Positions 7,399 through 16,067 of a stretch of DNA of 34,724 bases are shown here, piece by piece. Position 1 is the first letter of the stretch. Each line of letters begins with the position of its first letter. The notes below the pieces were generated by a model. The model did no database searches and was not told the DNA's origin. It worked only from the letters and a program-made list of their open reading frames with translations. Origin of the DNA: Actinomycetota bacterium (lineage in GTDB: Bacteria > Actinomycetota > Acidimicrobiia > Acidimicrobiales > Acidimicrobiaceae); assembly GCA_027366165.1 (NCBI GenBank), contig DAHXKX010000023.1, forward strand, positions 1 to 34,724, written 5' to 3'. The position numbers were made by a program, and so were the translations under genes.

Positions 7399-9451
7399 GG
7401 TTCACACTCCCAACAGTCGCAATTTTCACGTTTAGTCCGATCTCGCCAACACCGAGCACCCCGATGCGAGGTAGGCTCGGTTTCAACAGGCGGTGGAGGG
7501 CTGGTCGAAGCTTGTTTGCGCACAGCACTACCGCAGTGTTGCCCTGCGCCTCGGCTTCATGTACTAGTCGTGCAACTTCCCTCACGATTGCCTCGGCCTC
7601 GCCCGCAGCGATCCCCAAACTCCTCCGGCCACGTTCACCACTACGCAGAAGGGTGAGTAGTCCTTGTTCCAAGACAGGGGAAAAGGTGACTGCCCAGATG
7701 GCGCCATCTTTCTCATACATGGAACCGATAGTGTTGGCAAGTGCTAGCCGGGCTGCCTCGACCAGGCTGTCAAGATCTTTTTGCTGGGTTCTTGCCTGCT
7801 CCGTCAGTGCCTCGACAATTCTCACAAGATCTCGCACGGGAATACCCTCTTCAAGAAGATCCCGGAGCACCCCCTGGACATCACCGAGCGTGAGGTTCGC
7901 TGACACCATTTCTTCCAACACAACGGGATTACTGCCCCTCAACGCGTCAAGCAGCAGCTTGGCATCCTGGCGCGAGACAAGACTTCCGGCGTACCCGCGC
8001 ACGATTTCCGCGAGATGAGTTGTCACGACCGCAGATCGATCGACAACTGTAACCCCAGCAACAGCCGCCTCGTGACTGAGCCCGATAGCGATCCACTTTG
8101 CGCGTCCACCGAAAGCTGGGTCACGAGTATCGATTCCGGTAAGGCCATCCAAATTCTCTCCAATGGCCAGTAGCTTCCCACGAGGTGCTTGCCCTCTGGC
8201 AACCTCGACCCCATGGACCTTGATGGCATATTCGGCGTTGGGGAGGTCAAGATTGTCTCGCGTATGAACCATGGGCATTACGAATCCGAGTTCATTGGCG
8301 ATATTTCGGCGCAATAGCTTCACCCGATCGAGCAGATCTCCGCCTCTGTCGGTCTGGACCAAGTCGATCAGCTCGACACCTAGCTCAAGGCTCAGGGGCT
8401 CCACCGCCATTCCGGCAGCCAGTGCTTCAGGAGACTCGTCGGGTACTTTGATCGACTTCACTTCGGTTTTGGCGGCCTCCTCAGCACCATCTTTTGGAAG
8501 CTTCCGTCCAAAGAAGAAGACCAGACCACCAATTATCAGAAATGGAAGCTTGGGCAAACCTGGCACTAAGGCGAGGACCATCATTATGAGACCGGCAGTC
8601 CGCACGACTCGCCTAAAACGCGAGAGCTGCTGTACCACGCTGTGGCCAAGGTCATGCTCGCCGGCTGCCCTCGTCACAATAATGCCGGTCGACAGCGAGA
8701 GTAGCAGAGCGGGTATTTGTGACACCAGCCCATCACCCACTGAGAGCAAGCTATAGGTGTCCACGGCCTGGTTCACCGCAAGGTGCCGTTGTACAATCCC
8801 GATCGTAAGACCACCAATCAAGTTGACCATCGTAATCACGATTGCCGCTATGGCGTCACCACGGACAAACTTTGACGAACCGTCCATAGCCCCATAGAAG
8901 TCGGCTTCATCAGCAATTTCCCGTCGACGGCGGCGTGCCTCTTGCTCGTCGATTGCCCCCGAGGCTCGATCAGCGTCTATGGCCATCTGCTTACCTGGCA
9001 TTGCATCCAGGGTGAACCGCGCGGCCACCTCGGCAACACGGCCCGAACCAGAGGTGATGACAACGAATTGGATAATGATCAGGATGAAGAACACCACCAA
9101 ACCAACAACGATGGAACCACCAATGACGAAGTGGCCAAAGCTCTCAACGACCACCCCGGCATAGCCATGCAGCAGCACCTGACGGGTCACCGCCACGTTG
9201 AGCGCAAGACGAAACATTGTGGCAATTAGAACCAAAGTTGGGAACACCGAAAAGTCGAGAGGCCGCTTAACCTGCATCGCAGTCAGCAATACCAAGACCG
9301 AGGCCGTAATGTTAGCCGTGATCAGCAAGTCGATCAGAAATGTTGGAAGTGGAATTATCAGCACTGCAACAACTGCCACGACAGAAAGCGGAACGGCCAT
9401 TGGAGACAGTCGCGCCCATCGGCCTACGTCAGCATTTGCGACCTCAGGCAT
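7376..9451 (-). CDS. flhA: flagellar biosynthesis protein FlhA
   Basis: The export-gate protein of the flagellar type III secretion system, 691 residues, full length. The N-terminal half has the usual eight or so membrane helices. Conserved blocks include FPTLVLIATMFRLALNVAVT, the cytoplasmic loop KFVRGDAIAAIVITMVNLIGG and DAMPGKQMAIDADRASGAID. The C-terminal half is the soluble nonameric-ring domain that docks export substrates and chaperones such as FlgN. The ATG at 9451 opens the standard FlhA N-terminus, although no strong Shine-Dalgarno is visible. It is separated from flhB by about 155 bases without a gene and overlaps the FlhF-like gene at its end. Confidence 0.97.
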   Translation of the reverse strand: MPEVANADVGRWARLSPMAVPLSVVAVVAVLIIPLPTFLIDLLITANITASVLVLLTAMQVKRPLDFSVFPTLVLIATMFRLALNVAVTRQVLLHGYAGVVVESFGHFVIGGSIVVGLVVFFILIIIQFVVITSGSGRVAEVAARFTLDAMPGKQMAIDADRASGAIDEQEARRRRREIADEADFYGAMDGSSKFVRGDAIAAIVITMVNLIGGLTIGIVQRHLAVNQAVDTYSLLSVGDGLVSQIPALLLSLSTGIIVTRAAGEHDLGHSVVQQLSRFRRVVRTAGLIMMVLALVPGLPKLPFLIIGGLVFFFGRKLPKDGAEEAAKTEVKSIKVPDESPEALAAGMAVEPLSLELGVELIDLVQTDRGGDLLDRVKLLRRNIANELGFVMPMVHTRDNLDLPNAEYAIKVHGVEVARGQAPRGKLLAIGENLDGLTGIDTRDPAFGGRAKWIAIGLSHEAAVAGVTVVDRSAVVTTHLAEIVRGYAGSLVSRQDAKLLLDALRGSNPVVLEEMVSANLTLGDVQGVLRDLLEEGIPVRDLVRIVEALTEQARTQQKDLDSLVEAARLALANTIGSMYEKDGAIWAVTFSPVLEQGLLTLLRSGERGRRSLGIAAGEAEAIVREVARLVHEAEAQGNTAVVLCANKLRPALHRLLKPSLPRIGVLGVGEIGLNVKIATVGSVNREVVAAV

Positions 9452-9607
9452 CGGGGAATCCGAAAAAATTGAACTTCATAACGCTCCCAGGGACGATTTT
9501 GTATCTTCACGTCCGTCCCTGGACATGCTTCGGCTTTCCTGCCACTAATCATAACGTCCCAATCCATCCCAAAATTGAGAGGCCTACCCGCAAATTACTG
9601 TTCATTT

Positions 9608-10690
9608 TCAACTCGGCATCCTGTGAACTTCGTTGAAGACTCGGGCGGTAGAAGAGAGGGAATACACGAAGGCCAGCAGCTGAGCCACGGCAGCGTAAAG
9701 CTTGGGAGGAATGATGTCGTCAACCTCGCACGACGCATACAGTGTTCGGGCAAGGGGAGGATTTTCCACAATAGCCACTCCGCAACCTCGGGCACGCTCC
9801 CTTATGGCAATGGCGTTGTAATCGGCACCTTTCGCGACCACCCTCGGTGCGCGGTCATTATCGCGGTCATAAACGATGGCAACAGCAAAGTGGGTGGGGT
9901 TGGCAACTACCACATCTGCTCGGGCCACTGCAGCCATTATCTGTTGTCGCGAAAGTTGACGAGCTTTGCTCCTCAGTGCCCTTCGCAGTTCCGGGGAGCC
10001 TTCGGTCTCACGAAACTCCTTTTTCACATCCTGTTTTGTCATCCGTAGGTCCTGCTGGTATTTACGACGCTCAAAGTAATAGTCGGCTCCGGCAATGGCT
10101 AATGCCAGCGCACCTATGACCCGCATGAGCGAGGCAACGGTGGATACTGCTGCCGTCAGAGTTGCCTGTATGGGAAGGGTGCTACCTCCGACCACGCTCT
10201 TCACGAGCCCATGAACGATCAAATAGCCAACGACCGCGAGAACCGAGAACTTGAGAAGAGTCTTACCCAGGGTCCAAATTCCCTGGCTCGAACCGAGTCG
10301 GCTCAGTCCAGCCTTCGGAGATATACGTGAAAACTTGACCAACGCCTTAGGAGTGAACCTCAGCCCAACCTGGGCCGCGGCAATTGCTATAGCGATGCCG
10401 CTTCCAACAAGCACGATCGGCAATGCCGCATATACCATTGTCTCGAGTCCCTTGCCCAATATGGCCACTGCCATTCCCGGGCTCGGGTGGCCCATCGCCC
10501 GTATGGTTTCTTGCAAGAATCCGCTGATTTGATTTTCCGCGAGACTCCCGAGCCGTGGCAGCATTGACCCGACCAGCAAGAGACTGGCCCACCCGCCAAG
10601 TTCAGCCGATCTGGCAACATTACCTTGCTCCCGCATCTCCTTTCGATGCTTGGGAGTCGCCTTTTCGGTATTCTGAGACTTATCAGCCAC
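9608..10690 (-). CDS. flhB: flagellar export switch protein FlhB
   Basis: The substrate-specificity switch of the flagellar export apparatus, 360 residues. The N-terminus KSQNTEKATPKHRKEMREQG is typical (EKAT-PKR-type). Four membrane helices follow, then the cytoplasmic domain with the autocleavage site NPTH at about residues 264-267. The downstream motifs VVAKGADYNAIAIRERA and PLARTLY are also present. Cleavage between Asn and Pro switches export from hook to filament subunits. Translation starts at GTG 10690, whose first base is the last base of the fliR stop codon, so the genes are coupled. Confidence 0.96.
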   Translation of the reverse strand: MADKSQNTEKATPKHRKEMREQGNVARSAELGGWASLLLVGSMLPRLGSLAENQISGFLQETIRAMGHPSPGMAVAILGKGLETMVYAALPIVLVGSGIAIAIAAAQVGLRFTPKALVKFSRISPKAGLSRLGSSQGIWTLGKTLLKFSVLAVVGYLIVHGLVKSVVGGSTLPIQATLTAAVSTVASLMRVIGALALAIAGADYYFERRKYQQDLRMTKQDVKKEFRETEGSPELRRALRSKARQLSRQQIMAAVARADVVVANPTHFAVAIVYDRDNDRAPRVVAKGADYNAIAIRERARGCGVAIVENPPLARTLYASCEVDDIIPPKLYAAVAQLLAFVYSLSSTARVFNEVHRMPS

Positions 10691-11454
10691 TAGATTGCTC
10701 CAAACAACTGAGTTATTGCCTTCCCGACAAGGTTGGTCACGTCACCCGGAAGAGCAATTAGTGCAACGCTCACCACCATAAGTGCCACGGCGACCTGGAG
10801 TGGCATCCCGAAGACGAACACGTTGATCTGTGGTACCGCCTTGGCAAGCAACGCAAGCAGAATTTCCGTACAAAAGAGGATTACAATAACCGGTGCAGCG
10901 ATCTCTATAGCCGCGGCGAAGAAAGTTGCCACGTCACCGGCCACGGTTTGGGCCAATGATCCCAATGTGGTCGAAGGAAAACTGGTTCCCACCGCCTGGA
11001 ACGACCTCACAAAGCCTTCCACAATTACAACCGCAGCACCGGTTGTGAAAAGCAGAGCCGTTAGCACAAGGTTGTAGAACTGACCGAAGAGCGGCGTCTG
11101 CTGTTGCGACAGGGGATCCATTGCCTGGGGTAGATTGAGTCCGGAGAACAGATCAATGAGACTGCCTGCAGCAACCACCGTGTTTACGAACAGAGAAACG
11201 ACAAATCCAAGCACAACCCCAACAAATGCTTGGACAACGACCTGAATCATCACCTGAGCATCACTTTGCGGAAGAACGTCATGCTGCAGGGTTCCAGCCG
11301 CAAAAAAGGCAACTGCACCGGCAAAACCAATCTTGACCTTCACAGGGATTGACACGTTCGAAAACGGGGGACAAACTACAACCCACGCAACCGAGCGAAC
11401 AAACGCCAGTATAAGAGCCGTGGCAAAAGCGGGAGAAAGTCCGAACGTGATCAT
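10690..11454 (-). CDS. fliR: flagellar export gate protein FliR
   Basis: An integral membrane protein of 254 residues and about six helices, part of the FliPQR gate. Visible family features are the N-terminal FVRSVAWVVVCPPFS, the central VVAAGSLIDLFSGLNLPQAM with DPLSQQQTPLFGQF, and a C-terminal hydrophobic stretch ending near VGKAITQLFG. The start overlaps the fliQ stop (ATGA) and the end overlaps flhB by one base. Confidence 0.94.
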   Translation of the reverse strand: MITFGLSPAFATALILAFVRSVAWVVVCPPFSNVSIPVKVKIGFAGAVAFFAAGTLQHDVLPQSDAQVMIQVVVQAFVGVVLGFVVSLFVNTVVAAGSLIDLFSGLNLPQAMDPLSQQQTPLFGQFYNLVLTALLFTTGAAVVIVEGFVRSFQAVGTSFPSTTLGSLAQTVAGDVATFFAAAIEIAAPVIVILFCTEILLALLAKAVPQINVFVFGMPLQVAVALMVVSVALIALPGDVTNLVGKAITQLFGAI

Positions 11455-11726
11455 TGCCCAGCTATGACCTGGGGTATCGAGTTGTATAAATGCTCGGTGT
11501 AGACCACTATGTTTCCCAACATCCAGTGGCCCAAAATCAGAATGATGACGGCTATTGCTGCCACCTTTGGCAAGAACGTCAGGGTGAACTCCTGAATTGA
11601 GGTGACAGCCTGGAAGATTGACACCAAGAATCCGACCACGAGACTCGCCACTAGTATCGGGCCCGCCAGCTCTAAAATCAGCACCATCGCCTGTGAGGCC
11701 AGGTTTATAACAGTGGTATCACTCAT
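11451..11726 (-). CDS. fliQ: flagellar export gate protein FliQ
   Basis: A 91-residue membrane protein with two helices, the normal size for FliQ. The conserved LILELAGPILVASLVVGFLV and the segment SIFQAVTSIQEFTLTFLPK mark the family. It lies four bases after fliP and overlaps fliR by four bases, as expected for subunits of one FliPQR complex. Confidence 0.95.
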   Translation of the reverse strand: MSDTTVINLASQAMVLILELAGPILVASLVVGFLVSIFQAVTSIQEFTLTFLPKVAAIAVIILILGHWMLGNIVVYTEHLYNSIPQVIAGQ

Positions 11727-11730
11727 GGAC

Positions 11731-12417
11731 TCAGTGATTGAACGAAATCAGGAGCGAATGTACCACCAGGGACCAGCCATCGACCAGGACGAAGAGCAGA
11801 ATCTTGAATGGAAGTGAGATCAGCGTGGGCGGAAGCATGTAAATTCCCATGGACATCATGATCGCTGATACAACCAGATCGATGATCATAAATGGAATGA
11901 AGATCATGAATCCAATGAGGAAAGCGGTCTCGATTTCCGACAGTACAAACGCTGGGATCACAGTCGTCATGGGCAGCGACGCAGGTTTGCTAACGTCCTG
12001 ATGGCTGTATGACGCAAAGAGGCTCAGCTCCTGTTGCTTGGTCTGTTTGAGCATCCAGACTTTTAAAGGCACTTCACCTTTGCCGATTGCTTGTGTAGCT
12101 GTTAGCGTTCCGTGCTCATATGGCTGGATCGCAACTTGATTGATAGTCGATATGACGGGTGACATTATGTACAAAGAAAGGATCAGCGCCAGACCAGCAA
12201 GCACTTGGTTCGGTGGGACGGTTTGGGTCCCCAAGGCATTGCGGGTGAGCGACAATACAATGAAGATGCGTGGAAAAGCCGTCATCAGCATGAGCACCGA
12301 GGGTGCTATGGCCAACACCGTCAGAACGACGATGATTAGGACCGAGGTTGAAGGACTCTTTAGCCCACTGATATTCACATTGACGCTCGAGGCAGCGACT
12401 AACAGCTCAGGAGTCAT
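11731..12417 (-). CDS. fliP: flagellar export gate protein FliP
   Basis: The core subunit of the FliPQR export gate, 228 residues. Conserved blocks are MLMTAFPRIFIVLSLTRNAL, PPNQVLAGLALILSLYIMSP, the C-terminal EIETAFLIGFMIFIPFMIID and MGIYMLPPTLISLPFKILLF. The N-terminus is short and has no clear cleavable signal peptide, unlike many proteobacterial FliP proteins. It follows fliO after about 70 bases. Confidence 0.96.
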   Translation of the reverse strand: MTPELLVAASSVNVNISGLKSPSTSVLIIVVLTVLAIAPSVLMLMTAFPRIFIVLSLTRNALGTQTVPPNQVLAGLALILSLYIMSPVISTINQVAIQPYEHGTLTATQAIGKGEVPLKVWMLKQTKQQELSLFASYSHQDVSKPASLPMTTVIPAFVLSEIETAFLIGFMIFIPFMIIDLVVSAIMMSMGIYMLPPTLISLPFKILLFVLVDGWSLVVHSLLISFNH

Positions 12418-12485
12418 TGCCTACCCCCCTGAGCTCTGGGTACGTTAACAGCATGAGTACTCCCATAGGAGCGTCAAGCACGACT

Positions 12486-12905
12486 TCAGTGCCGGACGGT
12501 CATCTCCCGTAGATGGTCTATGAAGGCATCCCATGCCCCTGGGTAACTGCCCCCAGAGCCTAACGCCGTCCCTGGCGTCAAGATTTGTTTCAAACCATTC
12601 TCTGACACCGCGGCGGAAGAGTCAGATTTCGCTCCTTCATCTCCCTCCAACTCGGCCAGCATCGTCATCTGCTGCGCACTCTGACCGACAAGGAATGTCC
12701 GACTCGCCACTCGAATGACCAGCAATGACACATGCTGGCCCAGCGAGCGACGAGATAGTACCTCAATGTGGCCAAACGGCATCTCCCCAAGGCGGTGACC
12801 ACCTAATTGACGCTTCTTCCCAATCCGGGCCAGCACTAAAAGCCCAACTATGATCAGTCCCAGCACCAGGATCATCCGCCCAAATGCCAGCAAAGAAGCG
12901 CCCAC
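12486..12905 (-). CDS. fliO: flagellar protein FliO
   Basis: A 139-residue protein with one N-terminal membrane helix (ILVLGLIIVGLLVLARI, about residues 12-28). A small cytoplasmic domain follows with the FliO pattern EVLSRRSLGQHVSLLVIRVASRTFLVG. FliO helps FliP assemble in the membrane. It starts at GTG 12905, with an AAGGAA near the end of fliN as ribosome binding site. The C-terminal 50 residues are variable. The family is poorly conserved, so the call rests on the central motif plus its place between fliN and fliP. Confidence 0.88.
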   Translation of the reverse strand: MGASLLAFGRMILVLGLIIVGLLVLARIGKKRQLGGHRLGEMPFGHIEVLSRRSLGQHVSLLVIRVASRTFLVGQSAQQMTMLAELEGDEGAKSDSSAAVSENGLKQILTPGTALGSGGSYPGAWDAFIDHLREMTVRH

Positions 12906-12908
12906 CGC

Positions 12909-13238
12909 CTAGAGTTCCTTCCCCGCAACTATTTCGGTGATGCGGATTCCATATTCGTCGCCCACTTCCACGACTTCACCACGAGCTAGTACGACCTCCC
13001 GATTGAGCACGATCTCAATCGGGGCGCCAACGGGCTGGTCCAGTTCAATGACCCGGCCAGGACGGAGTTCGCTCAGTTCGCCAAACGTTAGTTTCGTCTT
13101 ACCGATCCACGCCGACACCTCGACTGACACGTTACGGAACTGAGCCTCACGTACACGCTGTCTCTCTTCGTGACCGGCATCGCTTACCACCGCTTGGTGC
13201 GCCGCCGATGTGGAGTCAACACCTTCTGTGGTAGTCAC
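12909..13238 (-). CDS. fliN: flagellar motor switch protein FliN
   Basis: A 109-residue C-ring protein. The SpoA domain fills residues 38-107, with VSVEVSAWIGKTKLTFGELS, then LRPGRVIELDQPVG and RGEVVEVGDEYGIRITEI. The N-terminal 35 residues are polar and contain no CheC-like phosphatase domain. The GTG start overlaps the fliM stop as GTGA, so FliM and FliN should be made in a coupled way. It forms the base of the rotor with FliM. Confidence 0.95.
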   Translation of the reverse strand: MTTTEGVDSTSAAHQAVVSDAGHEERQRVREAQFRNVSVEVSAWIGKTKLTFGELSELRPGRVIELDQPVGAPIEIVLNREVVLARGEVVEVGDEYGIRITEIVAGKEL

Positions 13239-14128
13239 CTAAAAACCTCCTCCTTGATTTCACACGCCTTATGCACTCCAGAACTGCAGATTTCCGCCAA
13301 AGCAACGAGAAGCCCATCAGCACGGACCTCGAGAGGTCGACCTTTTGGGTGGCCGAGACCAAACATGTCCCCTACTCGAAGTGTGAGCAGTTCAGATGGT
13401 GTGGTCACAATACTTGGAAACTGGAACACAACGTCTAATGGGATTTCCAAAAGGCGTTGGTGGGTGCCAGCGGCGACAGAATCCATTTGGCCCTCGCCGA
13501 CTTGCAGCGTCTTCGACTGCAGACTGTCGATGAACATTCGCACCATTTGGAACGGTATGCATATTACCGCCTCTCGTGGGGATCGATCTGCTACCGAGAA
13601 TGAACACCGCGCTACCACGCACATTTCAGAAGGTGAAGCAACAGAGGCGAACAAGATGTTCCCTTCTTGTGCCTCCAGGCTCGGCGATGTGGCTTGAATC
13701 CTCGTAAAGGCATTTGCCAACTCTCCAATGAGATGCTCAACGATCGGCGCGAGAAAGGCCTGGTCAAGTTCACTAGGAATTCGCCCCGTGAAATCATCAT
13801 CACCTGAACCGGCGAGTCGTATATCGACGATGGCCAGAGCCTCGTCCGTTGGAATCGTCAACAGTGCCCGCCCGGCGATTGGGAGGAGCGAGAACATGAA
13901 GAAGTACATGCCAGTCTCTAGCTCTTTGGCCAAGTCACCCCACGTGAGTTGATCCAGCTGAACAATTTCAAACGTGCAATGTCTGTGCAAAATTGTAGTT
14001 AGCCTCTGTGTGGCCGAACGGGCAAACGCCTCCAAGAGCCCTTGTATCACCTGAAGGTTCACGCGTTCGATCACATCACCTCGGCGAAAATCGTGCATTC
14101 GAATATCTTTGGAGTCCTGAGACATCAC
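13235..14128 (-). CDS. fliM: flagellar motor switch protein FliM, without the CheY-binding N-terminus
   Basis: A C-ring rotor protein of about 297 residues. It begins essentially at the middle domain: HDFRRGDVIERVNLQVIQGL, then GMYFFMFSLLPIAGRALLTI. A SpoA-like C-terminal domain follows (about 205-290: RLLEIPLDVVFQFPSIVTT). Most FliM proteins open with LSQxEIDALL, the segment that binds phosphorylated CheY; here only SQDSKDIRM precedes the core. Translation may start at GTG 14128 or the ATG at 14125; neither adds the missing segment. It lies 25 bases after motB and overlaps fliN. Confidence 0.92.
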   Translation of the reverse strand: MMSQDSKDIRMHDFRRGDVIERVNLQVIQGLLEAFARSATQRLTTILHRHCTFEIVQLDQLTWGDLAKELETGMYFFMFSLLPIAGRALLTIPTDEALAIVDIRLAGSGDDDFTGRIPSELDQAFLAPIVEHLIGELANAFTRIQATSPSLEAQEGNILFASVASPSEMCVVARCSFSVADRSPREAVICIPFQMVRMFIDSLQSKTLQVGEGQMDSVAAGTHQRLLEIPLDVVFQFPSIVTTPSELLTLRVGDMFGLGHPKGRPLEVRADGLLVALAEICSSGVHKACEIKEEVFR

Positions 14129-14153
14129 GCACTCACATATCGAGCGCTAGCCA

Positions 14154-14930
14154 TCACGGCTTGAAGATACTCGAGGGACTGACGATAATGTTTACCCTGC
14201 GGTTCTCCGACTGGCCTGCGGCCGTGGCGTTTGTCGCCAATGGGTGATACTGGCCGTAACCGATCGAGGCTACCTGGCCTGGATTGACACCGTCGATTTG
14301 TGTCATACGCACGACGACCGAAGTAGCCCGGGCGGCCGACAATATCCAGTTGTTTGCATATGGCCCGCCTGTAATCGGCACATTGTCCGTATAACCTGCG
14401 ACTTCGATCGCATTCGGGTACACTTTGAGCACGCCGGCCGAGGTGTCGACCACCTCCATGCCCTGAGGGGTTAGATCCGCGACATCCGAACCAAAAAAGG
14501 TGGAGTCCGCCACCAAGCCAACAACCAGTCCTGCTGAAGTAATGGAAAAAGTCACGCTTCCCAACAGCCCCTTCGCATTCAGCGCTGACGCCAACTCCTG
14601 TTCGATCTGCAACAGTTGATTGGTCTGCTGATTGGCCTGGGTATTTTCGTTGGTCAGTTTTGCCGTCGAGTTCTGGTTCAGGTTTGTCGTACCATGCGGC
14701 GTGTGCGTTAACAACGCGCGTGTAACTGACTGCTTGAACTCTTGATACTTCGCCTGGTCGATTGTTGAAATCGCATACAGCACAATAAACAAGACGAGGA
14801 GTAGGGTGATCATGTCCGCATAGGTAAGGAGCCAGCGCTCCTGACTCGACTCTTGATGGTCGCGATCGCCATGGGAATTTCTGGCGCGTCTGCTTGAAAT
14901 GGTTCCATTCATGGTTCTTGCCTCTATCAC
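14154..14930 (-). CDS. motB: flagellar stator protein MotB
   Basis: The peptidoglycan-anchored stator subunit, 258 residues. A short cytoplasmic tail is followed by one membrane helix, LTYADMITLLLVLFIVLYAI, with the proton-binding Asp at residue 39. A Gln- and Asn-rich linker leads to the OmpA-like domain (about 150-255) with EVAGYTDNVPITGG, LSAARATSVV and ENRRVNIIV. The GTG start overlaps the motA stop (GTGA). The conserved Asp and absence of sodium-type PomB features suggest a proton-driven motor, but that cannot be proved from sequence. Confidence 0.95.
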   Translation of the reverse strand: MIEARTMNGTISSRRARNSHGDRDHQESSQERWLLTYADMITLLLVLFIVLYAISTIDQAKYQEFKQSVTRALLTHTPHGTTNLNQNSTAKLTNENTQANQQTNQLLQIEQELASALNAKGLLGSVTFSITSAGLVVGLVADSTFFGSDVADLTPQGMEVVDTSAGVLKVYPNAIEVAGYTDNVPITGGPYANNWILSAARATSVVVRMTQIDGVNPGQVASIGYGQYHPLATNATAAGQSENRRVNIIVSPSSIFKP

Positions 14931-15715
14931 GCGGCGGCATCCGGAGCCTCTCCAAGGTGTCCCCGAGTTGGCGTCTGCTCGCGTTCTGACGGTGAGAGGT
15001 ACGCATACAAGCGGTCTTTGAGCTCCGTCGTCGATGCATTCAACTGCATGGTTAGTAACCCTTCAACCACCATTTCCCGGAAAGCGACCTCCTCGTCCGA
15101 GAGGCGACGCAGCTTGTTGGAGATTGGCAGCCATACGGCATTCGCTAACAGAACCCCCCAGAGCGTGGCGGTGAATGCGGAGGCAATAGCCGGGCCGAGC
15201 TTGCCAGGGGAACTCAACTGACCAAGAACCCCGATTAAGCCAACTACAGTTCCCAGAATGCCGAATGTCGGTGAAAATCCCGCCATATCGGAAAAGAACT
15301 TTGTTGCCGTCTGGTGGCGGGCCCTAAGCCCCTCGATCTCTGTGGCCATCAGCTCTGCTACCCGTTCCGGCTCCGATGTAGAGATAATCAGGTCGATACC
15401 CTTTTTCAAGAATGCGTCATCGGTCTCCATTTCTTCAAGGACTAAGGGGTTGGTGCGGGCCTCCTTTGCAATTGCCAAAAGAGAATCGATCGTAGCGCGC
15501 GTGTCTGGGCCTTTACGCGGCTTGATTACCAACAGCAATGCCTTGGGAATTGCCCGGAGCCGACGAAGCTCAAACCCAGCCATTGAGGCACCAAGACTGC
15601 CCCCGACGACCAGGATCATCGAAGAAACCTTGAAGAGTGATCCAAGGTTGTCGTGATCCATAGTCATAGCGCCCAGCAGCGCTAATAGGCTGATGAGGAT
15701 TCCAATCGGGGTCAT
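14927..15715 (-). CDS. motA: flagellar stator protein MotA
   Basis: The membrane subunit of the MotA5B2 stator, 262 residues with four membrane helices. Family marks are the N-terminal LISLLALLGAM, VGGSLGASMAGFEL, the loop ERVAELMATEIEGLRARH and the block GFSPTFGILGTVVGLIGVLG, with the functionally important Pro. FTATLWGVLLANAVWLPI then leads into the last helix. Its ATG overlaps the flbD stop (ATGA). Confidence 0.96.
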   Translation of the reverse strand: MTPIGILISLLALLGAMTMDHDNLGSLFKVSSMILVVGGSLGASMAGFELRRLRAIPKALLLVIKPRKGPDTRATIDSLLAIAKEARTNPLVLEEMETDDAFLKKGIDLIISTSEPERVAELMATEIEGLRARHQTATKFFSDMAGFSPTFGILGTVVGLIGVLGQLSSPGKLGPAIASAFTATLWGVLLANAVWLPISNKLRRLSDEEVAFREMVVEGLLTMQLNASTTELKDRLYAYLSPSEREQTPTRGHLGEAPDAAA

Positions 15716-15993
15716 CGCTCTATCACCTGGCTCAATATCGGCACCTCGGAGACTGTCGTATGCGTGGGCGTCACCTTCAGCTGTTTGTGTGGACCCTGCC
15801 GAACCCTGAGGAGCTGGACCACCTTTTCTGAACGAATCTTCTCGACCACTTCAGCTGAGTCATTTGCCACTATGATGCGGCCGCCATTTATCAGGTAGAT
15901 CGCCGACTGCCCGTCTGCCCCATCTTCTACGCGCTCTATAAGATCCTGATTGAGATACATTACCGATCCGTCAAGCTTATGAACCGCTATCAC
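15712..15993 (-). CDS. flbD: FlbD/SwrD-family flagellar protein
   Basis: A 93-residue protein of the FlbD/SwrD family, known in Bacillus to support stator power and swarming. The N-terminal MIAVHKLDGSVMYLNQDLIE and INGGRIIVANDSAEVVEKI match the family core. The last 30 residues are an extension beyond the usual 60-70. It starts at GTG 15993 with GGAG six bases upstream and overlaps motA by four bases. It is the first visible gene of the long flagellar operon, although rod and hook genes normally found just upstream of flbD are not here. Confidence 0.88.
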   Translation of the reverse strand: MIAVHKLDGSVMYLNQDLIERVEDGADGQSAIYLINGGRIIVANDSAEVVEKIRSEKVVQLLRVRQGPHKQLKVTPTHTTVSEVPILSQVIER

Positions 15994-16036
15994 TTGGTCT
16001 CCGTTCCAAGAATGGGCTTATCACCATTTGATAACG

Positions 16037-16067
16037 GCCCATCGCCTCTCGAAATTGAGAGGTGGGC
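16037..16067 (-). promoter_or_regulatory. hairpin in the leader of the flagellar operon
   Basis: CCTCTC and GAGAGG enclose the loop GAAATT, and GCCCA/TGGGC extend the stem across a 3-base bulge. It lies about 45 bases upstream of the flbD start. Close by, on the minus strand, GCCGTTAT matches the sigma-28 -10 consensus at 6 of 8 positions with only a weak -35 (TCAA). It could be an operator or a leader structure; no function is proved. Confidence 0.35.

Noticed and set aside
7245-8018. 257-codon plus-strand frame opposite flhA and the FlhF-like gene
   Set aside because: Ser/Arg/Pro-rich antisense shadow of conserved coding sequence.
14125-15039. Long 304-codon frame on the minus strand
   Set aside because: It runs through motB in another frame; MotB has clear domains and coupled overlaps, while this product is Arg/Gly/Ser-rich and matches nothing.
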